From Rugamonas fusca (GTDB lineage Bacteria; Pseudomonadota; Gammaproteobacteria; Burkholderiales; Burkholderiaceae_D), in assembly GCF_014042365.1 (NCBI RefSeq), contig NZ_JACEZS010000020.1:1-64000 (forward strand): DNA of 64,000 bases. The letters run 5' to 3'. Below are positions 43,989 through 52,234 of the stretch, piece by piece (position 1 is the stretch's first letter; each line of letters opens with the position of its first letter). Position numbers and translations under genes: made by a program. The notes under the pieces are model-generated. The model saw nothing but the letters and a program-made list of their open reading frames with translations, did not search any database and was not told the DNA's origin.

Positions 43989-44842
43989 AGATCCTGCTGA
44001 CGGGAAGCACGGGCCAGGTCGGCTACGAACTGGAACGCAGCCTGCAGGGCATAGGCGAAGTGGTGGCCGTCGACCGCGCCCGCATGGATCTGGCCGACCT
44101 GGACCAGGTGCGTAGCGTGATCCGGGCCGTGCGGCCCGATCTGATCGTCAATCCGGCCGCCTACACGGCCGTGGACAAGGCCGAGAGCGAGCCGGCGCTG
44201 GCCTACCGCATCAACGCCGAAGCGCCGGGCCTGATGGCCGAGGAAGCGAAGCGGCTGGGCGCGGCCATGGTCCACTATTCGACCGACTACGTGTTCGATG
44301 GCAGCGATCCGTCGCCGCGCGTGGAGGGCGACGCCACCGGCCCGCTCAATGTGTACGGCGCCAGCAAGCTGGCCGGCGAGCAAGCCATCGCGGCGGCCGG
44401 CATCCCCCACCTGATCTTTCGCACCAGCTGGGTGTATGGCATGCGCGGCAAGAACTTCCTGCTGACCATGCTGCGCCTGGGACGCGAGCGCGACGAGCTG
44501 CGCGTGGTGAGCGACCAGCACGGCGCCCCCACGTGGAGTCGTACCATTGCCGACACGACGGCCCTGGTGCTGGCCCAGGCTGGTGCCCCCGATGGCCCGT
44601 GGTGGCAGCAGCACGGCGGCATCTACCACCTGAGCAGCCAGGGCCAGACCACCTGGTACGATTTCACCCGCGCCATCCTGGACACGGCCGGCATCGAGTG
44701 CCGTGTGCTGCCCATCTCCAGCGCGGAATATCCGGTGCCGGCCCGGCGCCCGGCCCATTCCGTGCTCTCGTCGGCGCGCCTGATGGCCCATTGCCGCCTG
44801 CCGCAATGGCAGGAAGCGTTGCGGCTGTGCCTGCAACAGTAA
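43985..44842 (+). CDS. rfbD: dTDP-4-dehydrorhamnose reductase
   Basis: A 285-residue short-chain reductase giving dTDP-L-rhamnose. NADPH loop LTGSTGQVGYELER, YSTDYVFDG and the YGASKLAGEQ (YxxxK) motif are present. ATG 43985 is fixed by the family start MKILLTGSTGQ and the ATGA overlap with rfbC. Earlier in-frame codons lie in rfbC. Last gene of the rhamnose operon. Confidence 0.96.
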   Translation: MKILLTGSTGQVGYELERSLQGIGEVVAVDRARMDLADLDQVRSVIRAVRPDLIVNPAAYTAVDKAESEPALAYRINAEAPGLMAEEAKRLGAAMVHYSTDYVFDGSDPSPRVEGDATGPLNVYGASKLAGEQAIAAAGIPHLIFRTSWVYGMRGKNFLLTMLRLGRERDELRVVSDQHGAPTWSRTIADTTALVLAQAGAPDGPWWQQHGGIYHLSSQGQTTWYDFTRAILDTAGIECRVLPISSAEYPVPARRPAHSVLSSARLMAHCRLPQWQEALRLCLQQ

Positions 44843-45035
44843 TGGCCGCCTAGCCCAGGTCCGCGGCGGCCCGGCGGCGGCCGTCACGGGCCGGAATGCC
44901 GGCTGGGCTTGCTAATCCGGTACAATCGCCCATTAACGTGCTGATAACAGGCCGATCGCCGGGCGCGAGGCCCCGTTGCGCTGGGTGGCGCAGGTTCGGC
45001 GGCGCCCGAAATTTTCGTACAGATAAAAAAAATAG

Positions 45036-46133
45036 ATGTTTTCCTTTTTACTGAGTTTCATCGCGTCCACGCTGTTGACTCTGCTGGTCATTAAAGAAGC
45101 CCGCTTGCACGGGCCGGCCCTCGATACTGATTTCGATGGCGTGCAGAAGGTGCACGTGCATACGGTGGCGCGCATCGGCGGCTTGCCTATCTTCGTGGCG
45201 GTGGCGCTCAGTTCCTGCATTTCCATCTGGCGCGTGCCCATCCTGGGCAACTGGCTGCTGGCCCTGCTCGGTTGCTCGGCCGTGGCCTTCGCCGGCGGCA
45301 TCGCCGAGGATTACACGGGCAAGGTGAGCGCCGCGCGCCGCCTGGTGCTGACCATGGCGGCCGCCCTGATGGGCTATTTCCTGCTCGACGCCCGTATCGA
45401 CCGTATCGACTGGGCCTATTTTGCCGCCTGGCCCTTGCCCTGGATGTGGCTGACCTTGCCGCTGACGATACTGGCCGTGGCCGGCATCGCCAACGCCGTC
45501 AACATCATCGACGGCTTCAACGGCCTGGCCAGCGTGGTGTGCATCTGCATGCTGCTCTCGCTCGGTTACGTGGCGCTGCAGGTCAACGACATGTTCGTGC
45601 TGGTGGCGGCGCTGATGGTGGCCGGCGCCACGGCCGGTTTCCTGGTGTGGAACTACCCGGTCGGCCTGATTTTCCTCGGTGACGGCGGCGCTTATTTCAT
45701 CGGCTTCATGCTGGGGGAGCTGGCCTTGCTGCTGGTGATGCGCAATCCCCAGGTATCGACCTGGTACGCGGCCCTGCTGCTGATCTACCCCGCGTTCGAA
45801 ACCCTGTTTTCCGCCTACCGCCGCCTGTTCGTGCGGGGCAAGTCGCCCACCATGCCCGATGGCATCCATCTGCACAGCCTGATCTTCCGCCGCATCGTGC
45901 AATGGGCCGTGGGGCGCAAGGAGGCGCGCGCCCTGATGCGCCGCAATTCCCTCACCTCGCCTTACCTGTGGCTGTTCTCGCTGATGGCCGTGGTGCCGGC
46001 CACGATCTTCTGGCGCTACACCTGGGTGCTGATGGTGTTCTGCCTGCTGTTCATCACCAGTTATGTCTGGCTGTATGTGCGCATTGTCCGCTTCAGGGCG
46101 CCGCGCTGGATGATCCGCCATAAGAAGCACTAG
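45036..46133 (+). CDS. WecA/MraY-type undecaprenyl-phosphate sugar-1-phosphate transferase
   Basis: A 365-residue polytopic membrane enzyme of glycosyltransferase family 4. It should move a sugar-1-phosphate, likely GlcNAc-1-P or a relative, onto undecaprenyl phosphate to start O-antigen or capsule repeat units. Motifs are ANAVNIIDGFNGLA, FLGDGGAYFIGF and the C-terminal HLHSLIFRR with His ligands; about ten membrane spans. The start has no clear Shine-Dalgarno, only an A-rich leader. A TACAAT hexamer at 44921 may be its -10. Confidence 0.87.
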   Translation: MFSFLLSFIASTLLTLLVIKEARLHGPALDTDFDGVQKVHVHTVARIGGLPIFVAVALSSCISIWRVPILGNWLLALLGCSAVAFAGGIAEDYTGKVSAARRLVLTMAAALMGYFLLDARIDRIDWAYFAAWPLPWMWLTLPLTILAVAGIANAVNIIDGFNGLASVVCICMLLSLGYVALQVNDMFVLVAALMVAGATAGFLVWNYPVGLIFLGDGGAYFIGFMLGELALLLVMRNPQVSTWYAALLLIYPAFETLFSAYRRLFVRGKSPTMPDGIHLHSLIFRRIVQWAVGRKEARALMRRNSLTSPYLWLFSLMAVVPATIFWRYTWVLMVFCLLFITSYVWLYVRIVRFRAPRWMIRHKKH

Positions 46134-46197
46134 TCCAGGCCCCGGCTGCGGTATCATGTCGGCCTTGCAGCCCCCACTAACCACGCTCATACACACT

Positions 46198-47580
46198 ATG
46201 GTTTCCCTGTCAAAAACGATTTTCAAAGCTTACGATATCCGCGGCATCATCGGTAAAACCCTGGATGCGGGGGTGGCCCGCCAGATCGGCCAGGCGTTCG
46301 GCCAGGCCGCGCTGGCCAAGGGCGAGCGCACGGTGGTGATCGGCCGCGATGGCCGCCTGTCCGGCCCGGAACTGGCGGCCGCGCTGGCCCAAGGGCTGCA
46401 GGCGGCGGGCGTGGACGTGATCGACCTGGGCGTGGTGGCCACCCCCATGGTGTACTTCGGCACCCATGCGCTGGACGCGCGTTCGGGCATCATGGTCACC
46501 GGCAGCCACAATCCGCCCGACTACAACGGCTTCAAGATGGTGCTGGCCGGCGAGGCCATCCACGGCGAGGCCATCACTTCGCTGTACCAGCGCATCGTCG
46601 ACCATGACGGTTCCAGCGCCGCCACGCCGGGCAGCTACCGCACCCACGATATCCGCGCCGCCTACCTGGAGCGCATCATCGGCGACGTCAAGCTGGCGCG
46701 CCCGATCAAGATCGCCGTCGATTGCGGCAACGGCGTGGCCGGCGCGTTCGCGGGCGACCTGTATCGCGGCATGGGCTGCGAAGTGATCGAACTGTTCTGC
46801 GACGTGGACGGCAACTTCCCCAACCACCATCCCGACCCGGCCCACCCGGAAAACCTGCAGGACCTGATCCGCTGCCTGCAGGAGACGGACGCCGAGATCG
46901 GCCTGGCCTTCGACGGCGACGGCGACCGCCTGGGCGTGGTCACCAAGGATGGCCAGATCATTTATCCGGACCGCCAGATGATGTTGTTCGCGGCCGACGT
47001 GCTGACCCGCCATCCGGGCCAGCAGATCCTGTTCGACGTCAAGTGCACGCGCCACCTGGCGCCGTACATCACCAGGAGCGGCGGCCAGCCGCTGATGTAC
47101 AAGACGGGCCACTCGCTGGTGAAAGCCAAGCTGCGCGAGACGGGCGCCCCGCTGGGCGGCGAAATGAGCGGCCACATCTTCTTCAAGGACCGCTGGTACG
47201 GTTTCGACGACGGCCTGTACGCCGGCGCGCGCCTGCTGGAAATCCTGACCCGCGAAGCTGATCCGTCGGCCCTGCTGAATTCCCTGCCGCAGTCCGACAG
47301 CACGCCGGAACTGCACCTGGAACTGAAGGAAGGCGAGAACGTGGCGCTGATGGACAAGCTGCGCAGCGACGCCGAGTTCCCCGGCCACGAGCAGATCATC
47401 ACCATCGACGGCCTGCGGGTGGAATACGCGGACGGCTTCGGCCTGGCCCGCTCGTCCAACACCACGCCGGTGATCGTGATGCGCTTCGAGGCCGAGACCC
47501 CGGACGCGCTGGTGCGCATCCAGGGCCAGTTCAAGCGCGTGATCCTGGCCGCCAAGCCGGACGCGGTCCTGCCGTTCTGA
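46198..47580 (+). CDS. Bifunctional phosphomannomutase/phosphoglucomutase (AlgC-like)
   Basis: A 460-residue alpha-D-phosphohexomutase interconverting hexose 6- and 1-phosphates for polysaccharide and LPS precursors. The phosphoserine loop is VTGSHNPPDYNGFKM with S103. Metal loop AFDGDGDRLGVV and sugar-binding GEMSGHIFF are present; the phosphate-binding C-terminal domain ends RSSNTTPVIVMRFEAE. ATG 46198 is preferred (MVSLSKTIFKAYDIRG); upstream codons give a weak extension. It supplies mannose-1-P or glucose-1-P to neighbouring pathways such as rfbA. Confidence 0.93.
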   Translation: MVSLSKTIFKAYDIRGIIGKTLDAGVARQIGQAFGQAALAKGERTVVIGRDGRLSGPELAAALAQGLQAAGVDVIDLGVVATPMVYFGTHALDARSGIMVTGSHNPPDYNGFKMVLAGEAIHGEAITSLYQRIVDHDGSSAATPGSYRTHDIRAAYLERIIGDVKLARPIKIAVDCGNGVAGAFAGDLYRGMGCEVIELFCDVDGNFPNHHPDPAHPENLQDLIRCLQETDAEIGLAFDGDGDRLGVVTKDGQIIYPDRQMMLFAADVLTRHPGQQILFDVKCTRHLAPYITRSGGQPLMYKTGHSLVKAKLRETGAPLGGEMSGHIFFKDRWYGFDDGLYAGARLLEILTREADPSALLNSLPQSDSTPELHLELKEGENVALMDKLRSDAEFPGHEQIITIDGLRVEYADGFGLARSSNTTPVIVMRFEAETPDALVRIQGQFKRVILAAKPDAVLPF

Positions 47581-47581
47581 C

Positions 47582-48592
47582 ATGGTGGGCGCGCAAGCGG
47601 GCGGCAAGCGGCCGCTCAACATCCTGCTGGTGCGCGTCTCGTCGCTGGGCGACGTGCTGCACAACCTGCCGATGGTGGCCGACATCGCGCGCCACTACCC
47701 GCACGCCAATATCGACTGGGTGGTGGAGGAGGGCTATGTGAGCCTGGTGCGGCTCAACGCCCGCGTGCGCACCATCATCCCGTTCGCGCTGCGGCGCTGG
47801 CGCAAGAGCCTGGGCAAGCCCGAAACGCGGGCCGAGATCCGCGCCTTCTTCCGCACCTTGCGCCAGCAGCAGTACGACTACGTATTTGACACCCAGGGTT
47901 TGCTCAAGACGGGCATCATCATGGGCGCCGCGCGCATCGTCAAAGGCGGCCACAAGGTGGGGCTGGCCAACGGCAGCGAAGGCTCGGGCTATGAGGGCAT
48001 CTCGCGCTGGTTCCATACCGACAGCATCCCCACCGATCCGCGCACCCATGCCGTGGCCCGTGGCCGCATCGTGGCCGGCGCCGCGCTTGGCTACCCGGTC
48101 GATACGCCGGCCGATTTCGGCCTGCCGGCCGTCTCGCCGGACGAGCCTCGGCCGGACTGGATGCCGGCCACGCCCTACGCCGTCTACTTCCACGGCACCG
48201 CGCGCGACGCCAAGAAATGGGCGCCGCAAAACTGGATAGAACTGGGCCGGCAATTGGCGCCCATGCCCATCCTGCTGCCGTGGGGCTCGGACAAGGAAAA
48301 GGCGGAAGCCGAACACCTGGCCGCCAACCTGCCCAACGCGCGCGTGCTGCCCCGGCTGTCGATGGCCGACGCCACGCTGCTGGCGCGTCATGCGGCGCTG
48401 GCCATCGGTGTCGATACGGGCCTGACCCACATCGCCGCCGCCTTCACGGTGCCGACGGTGGAAATCTACGCCGACTCGCCGCGCTGGAAGACCGAGGGCA
48501 ACTGGTCGCCCAAGATCATCAACCTGGGCGACCGTGGCGCGCCGCCCTCCGTGGCCGAAGTGCTGGCCGCCGCCCGCACGCTGCTGGCCTGA
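47582..48592 (+). CDS. waaC: Lipopolysaccharide heptosyltransferase I
   Basis: A 336-residue family 9 glycosyltransferase adding the first L-glycero-D-manno-heptose to Kdo of LPS inner core. N-terminal LLVRVSSLGDVLHNLPM and the C-terminal donor-site VDTGLTHIAAAF and PTVEIYADSPRWKT are visible. It follows the mutase gene by one base and precedes waaA by two, making a mutase-waaC-waaA unit. gmhB for heptose synthesis lies on the other strand at 51655. Confidence 0.94.
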   Translation: MVGAQAGGKRPLNILLVRVSSLGDVLHNLPMVADIARHYPHANIDWVVEEGYVSLVRLNARVRTIIPFALRRWRKSLGKPETRAEIRAFFRTLRQQQYDYVFDTQGLLKTGIIMGAARIVKGGHKVGLANGSEGSGYEGISRWFHTDSIPTDPRTHAVARGRIVAGAALGYPVDTPADFGLPAVSPDEPRPDWMPATPYAVYFHGTARDAKKWAPQNWIELGRQLAPMPILLPWGSDKEKAEAEHLAANLPNARVLPRLSMADATLLARHAALAIGVDTGLTHIAAAFTVPTVEIYADSPRWKTEGNWSPKIINLGDRGAPPSVAEVLAAARTLLA

Positions 48593-48594
48593 CC

Positions 48595-49896
48595 ATGCGC
48601 ATCTTCTACTCCGTGATGTGGGCGCTGGCGCTGCCGCTGGTGCTGCTGCGCCTGTGGCTGCGGGGCCGCAAGGAACCGGGTTACCGCCAGCACTGGGGTG
48701 AGCGGCTGGGCTTCTATGGCGCCGATCGAGAGAAGGCGCCGCTGTCGATCTGGGTGCACGCCGTCTCGGTCGGTGAAACGCGCGCCGCCGAACCGCTGGT
48801 TGACGCGCTGCTGGCCCAGTATCCCAACAGCCGCATCGTGCTGACCCACATGACGCCGACGGGCCGCGCCACCGGCAAGGCGCTGTTCGCCAAACATGGC
48901 GCGCGGCTGGTGCAATCCTACCTGCCGTACGACACGGCCGGCATGGTGCGCCGCTTCATCCGCCATTTCCAGCCCCGCATCTGCATCCTGATGGAGACGG
49001 AAGTGTGGCCCAACCTGATCGGCCAGTGCGTGCGCGCGCAGGTGCCGGTGGTGCTGGCCAATGCCCGCCTGTCGGAACGGTCGCTGCGCAAGGCATCGCG
49101 CTTTGGCAGTTTGCTGGTGGACGCGGCGCGCGGCATTTCGCTGGTGGCGGCGCAGACCGGGGCCGACGCGGCGCGCGTGCGTGCGCTGGGCGTGGCCAAC
49201 GTGGCCGTCACGGGCAGCATCAAGTTCGACGTGGTGGTGCCGCAGGCGGCGCTGGACACGGGCGCCGCCCTGCGCGCCCACATCGGCGCGCGACCCGTGC
49301 TGCTGTGCGCCAGCACGCGCGAGGGCGAGGAAGTGCTGATTCTCGATGCGTTCCGGCAGGCGCGCGCCGCGCTGCCGGCGGATGTGCTGCTGTTGCTGGT
49401 GCCGCGCCACCCGCAGCGCTTCGATGAAGTGGCAAAGCTGGTCGCCGAGCGCGGCCTGCACGTACAACGCCGCAGCGGCCTGCAATTGAACGGCGGCCCC
49501 GCGCTGCCGGCCCAGGTGGACGTACTGCTGGGCGACTCGATGGGTGAAATGTTCGCCTATTACGCGGCCTGCGATTGCGCTTTCGTGGGCGGCAGCCTGC
49601 TGCCGCTGGGCGGCCAGAACCTGATCGAGCCGGCCGCGCTGGGCAAGCCGGTGCTGATCGGCCCCCACACCTTCAACTTCGCGCTGGTGACGGAAGACGC
49701 GCTGGCCGCCGGCGGCGCGCTGCGGGTGGCCGACGCCGCCGAGCTGATGGCACAGGCGGCCCATCTGCTGGGCGACGGCGCCGCGCGCGCCGCCATGGGC
49801 GCCCGTGCGCAGGCTTTCGCCAACCAGCACCGCGGCGCCACGGCCCGCACGCTGGCTTTGCTGCCGGCGCTCACCTCGGGCGTGTCAGGTAAATAA
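48595..49896 (+). CDS. waaA: Kdo transferase (3-deoxy-D-manno-octulosonic acid transferase)
   Basis: A 433-residue family 30 glycosyltransferase that attaches Kdo to lipid IVA. An N-terminal membrane anchor (MRIFYSVMWALALPLVLL) precedes IWVHAVSVGETRAAEPLV with the catalytic Glu. The C-terminal domain shows LLVPRHPQRFDEVAKL and FVGGSLLPLGGQNLIEPA. ATG 48595 is fixed by the family N-terminus; longer frames lie in waaC. Its 3' end overlaps the convergent metallopeptidase gene by 12 bp. Confidence 0.96.
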   Translation: MRIFYSVMWALALPLVLLRLWLRGRKEPGYRQHWGERLGFYGADREKAPLSIWVHAVSVGETRAAEPLVDALLAQYPNSRIVLTHMTPTGRATGKALFAKHGARLVQSYLPYDTAGMVRRFIRHFQPRICILMETEVWPNLIGQCVRAQVPVVLANARLSERSLRKASRFGSLLVDAARGISLVAAQTGADAARVRALGVANVAVTGSIKFDVVVPQAALDTGAALRAHIGARPVLLCASTREGEEVLILDAFRQARAALPADVLLLLVPRHPQRFDEVAKLVAERGLHVQRRSGLQLNGGPALPAQVDVLLGDSMGEMFAYYAACDCAFVGGSLLPLGGQNLIEPAALGKPVLIGPHTFNFALVTEDALAAGGALRVADAAELMAQAAHLLGDGAARAAMGARAQAFANQHRGATARTLALLPALTSGVSGK

Positions 49897-50931
49897 TACC
49901 GGCAATTCCTGCGCGCGCCTGCGCAGCAGGTTGCGCGCTTCCTCGTATTCCGGGTAGATCAGGCCCACCGTGTTCCAGAAGCGCGCGCTGTGGTTCATTT
50001 CCAGCAGGTGCGACAGTTCGTGCGCCACCACGTAGTCGATCAGCGGCAGCGAGAAGTGGATCAGCTTCCAGTTCAGCCGTATCTTGCGCTCCACCGTGCA
50101 CGAGCCCCAGCGCGTGCCGGCCGAGGACAGCGCGAACGAGTGGTAGCGCACGCCCAGCCGGGCCGCATACAGGTCCAGCCGCTGCTCGAACAGCAGCCTG
50201 GCTTCCTGCTGCATCCACGCCTTCACCCGTTCCTTGAGCAGCAGCTCCGTGGCGCCGGGGATCAGCACCATGGACAGCTCGCGCGTAGCCGGGTTGTACG
50301 CGCTGCGGTTACGTCCTCCCACCAGCAGGCGCAGCGTGATGTCGCCGCCCAGGTAGGGCAGCTGGGCGCCATCGACCCATTCGATGGGCGGCTTTTCCAG
50401 CCGCGCCGCGCGCCGTTCGCGCCGTTCGTGCAGCTTGCTCAGTATCCAGTGCTGCTTGGTGCGGATGGCGTTGTCGATCTCCGTGATGCTGACGCGCTTG
50501 GGCGCCGTCACGCGCAGGCCGTCGTCGTCGATCATGAAGCCGATCGAGCGGCGGGTGGAGCGGCGCAGCGTGTATTCGAGCACGAACTGGCCGACCAGCA
50601 GCTGGCGCTTGGGGGGCAGTTCGGTGGTTGGCGGCGCGGACGGCCGGACGGGGATGGCGGTGGGTGGTGCGGCGGGGGTGATGGTGACAGGTGGCGTCCA
50701 TGGCGGCGCGCCGGTACGCACGGGTGGGCTGGCCGTCTCCGGCGTGCGCAGCAGGTTGGCCGTGTGGGGCGTGGCGGCCGGTGCGGGCGCTTCCTGCCCG
50801 AACAGGTCCAGCTGCCGGCGCGCCGCGTCCGACGCCGCGTCCTGCGGCGCCGGTTTGACGGCCGTGGCCAGGTCGTCTAGCCAGCGCTGTAGGCGTGGGG
50901 CGAAATGACGCGCATTTCTGATTCTATCCAA
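49885..50931 (-). CDS. YgjP-like zinc metallopeptidase domain protein (DUF45)
   Basis: About 348 residues. The N-terminal ~130 residues are Pro/Ala-rich and poorly conserved. The C-terminal domain is the YgjP/DUF45 type with zinc motif VAHELSHLLEMNHSARFW and the preceding SSAGTRWGSCT. Substrate is unknown. The start is uncertain: no ATG fits; TTG at 50931 follows an AGGTGG sequence and overlaps the end of the upstream acyltransferase gene by 55 bp. The next in-frame alternative start (GTG) is about 65 codons later. Confidence 0.78.
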   Translation of the reverse strand: MDRIRNARHFAPRLQRWLDDLATAVKPAPQDAASDAARRQLDLFGQEAPAPAATPHTANLLRTPETASPPVRTGAPPWTPPVTITPAAPPTAIPVRPSAPPTTELPPKRQLLVGQFVLEYTLRRSTRRSIGFMIDDDGLRVTAPKRVSITEIDNAIRTKQHWILSKLHERRERRAARLEKPPIEWVDGAQLPYLGGDITLRLLVGGRNRSAYNPATRELSMVLIPGATELLLKERVKAWMQQEARLLFEQRLDLYAARLGVRYHSFALSSAGTRWGSCTVERKIRLNWKLIHFSLPLIDYVVAHELSHLLEMNHSARFWNTVGLIYPEYEEARNLLRRRAQELPVLFT

Positions 50932-51617
50932 TTTTCCACCTGTTGCATCATGCTGTCCGGCGTCTGGCCTTCCGGTGAAATCGGCTTGCCGATCGATACC
51001 GTGATCAGGCCCGGACGTTTGATAAACGAGTTCTTGGGCCAGCATTCGCCGGAGTTGTGCGCGATCGGCACCACCACGGCGCCGGTCGCGATGGCCAGGC
51101 GCGTACCGCCGCTCTTGTACTTGCCTGCCTGTCCGACCGGGATGCGGGTCCCTTCGGGGAACATGATAATCCATTGGCCGTCCTTCAGGCGACGTTTGCC
51201 ATGCCGCACCACATCCTTGAAGGCGTTCTTGCCCTTGTTGCGGTCGATGGGGATCATGCGCAGCAGCGCCATGGCCCAGCCGAAGAACGGAATGTAGAGG
51301 ATCTCCTTCTTGAACACGAACACCAGCGGGCGCGGCATGTTCGGCAGCAGGAAGATGGTTTCCCACGCCGACTGGTGCTTCGACAGCACCACGGCCGGCG
51401 CATCGGGATAATTCTCGGCGCCCTTGACCTGGTAGCGGATGCCGCAGATCACCTTGGCGCACCAGATCATGAACACGTTCCAGCGCGCCGTGACCCAGAA
51501 GCGTTTGTTGTAAGGCAGGGGCGCGGCCAGGAAGCAGACGCAGGCCCAGACGACGGTCGACACGACCATGATGAACATGAACAGCAAGGAACGCAGGAAT
51601 AAAACGGTATGACGCAA
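50877..51617 (-). CDS. Lysophospholipid acyltransferase (PlsC family, HX4E variant)
   Basis: A 246-residue inner-membrane acyltransferase. TTG at 51617 is chosen because GGAG lies six bases upstream; it gives MRHTVLFLRSLLFMFIMVV, an N-terminal membrane segment. Motif I reads SKHQSAWET, so the usual HX4D is HX4E, as in some NlaA-like neisserial and betaproteobacterial members. Motif III is FPEGTRIPVG. It probably converts lysophosphatidic acid to phosphatidic acid. It follows gmhB after 37 bp in the leftward operon. Confidence 0.87.
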   Translation of the reverse strand: MRHTVLFLRSLLFMFIMVVSTVVWACVCFLAAPLPYNKRFWVTARWNVFMIWCAKVICGIRYQVKGAENYPDAPAVVLSKHQSAWETIFLLPNMPRPLVFVFKKEILYIPFFGWAMALLRMIPIDRNKGKNAFKDVVRHGKRRLKDGQWIIMFPEGTRIPVGQAGKYKSGGTRLAIATGAVVVPIAHNSGECWPKNSFIKRPGLITVSIGKPISPEGQTPDSMMQQVENWIESEMRVISPHAYSAG

Positions 51618-51654
51618 TGCGGTCTCCAGGACTCTATTTTCGATGTGATGAGGA

Positions 51655-52233
51655 TTATTCGGCCGCCGGCGCACTGGCCGCCGCCGTCTTGAGCAGATGG
51701 CTGACGGTGGCCGCCAGGTCCGGGAACACCATGGTGCCCGGCGGCAGGCCGCCCGTGCTGTGGGTCTTCTCGCCTTTGCCGGTCAACACCAGGAAAGGCA
51801 CGCAGCCCCGGTTGTAGCCGGCCTGCAGGTCGCGCAGCGAATCGCCCACGGTGGGCACGCCCTTCAGGTTGACCTGGTAGCGCTTGGCGATTTCGTCGAA
51901 CATGCCGGACTTGGGCTTGCGGCAGTCGCAGCTGTCGGCCGCCGCGTGCGGGCAGAAGAACACGGCGTCGATGGTGGCGCCCACCTGCTGCGCCAGCATG
52001 TGCATCTTCTGGTGGATGGCGTTGAGGACCGACATGTCGAAGTACTCGCGGGCGATGCCCGACTGGTTCGACGCCACCACCACCCGGTAGCCAGCCTGGT
52101 TCAGGCGGGCGATCGCTTCCAGCGAACCGGGGATGGCGTGCCACTCGGCCGGTGACTTGATGAAGTCCGGCGAGTCATGGTTGATCACGCCATCGCGGTC
52201 GAGGATGATCAGTTTGAGCGCCGGCGCTCCCAT
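51655..52233 (-). CDS. gmhB: D-glycero-beta-D-manno-heptose 1,7-bisphosphate 7-phosphatase
   Basis: A 192-residue HAD phosphatase of ADP-heptose synthesis. The nucleophile motif is ILDRDGVIN, the second is ASNQSGIAR, and the zinc-binding loop has CPHAAADSCDCRKP. The final acidic motif is VGDSLRDLQAG. It begins one base after the glyS stop. Together with waaC it supports LPS inner-core heptose. Confidence 0.95.
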   Translation of the reverse strand: MGAPALKLIILDRDGVINHDSPDFIKSPAEWHAIPGSLEAIARLNQAGYRVVVASNQSGIAREYFDMSVLNAIHQKMHMLAQQVGATIDAVFFCPHAAADSCDCRKPKSGMFDEIAKRYQVNLKGVPTVGDSLRDLQAGYNRGCVPFLVLTGKGEKTHSTGGLPPGTMVFPDLAATVSHLLKTAAASAPAAE

Positions 52234-52234
52234 C

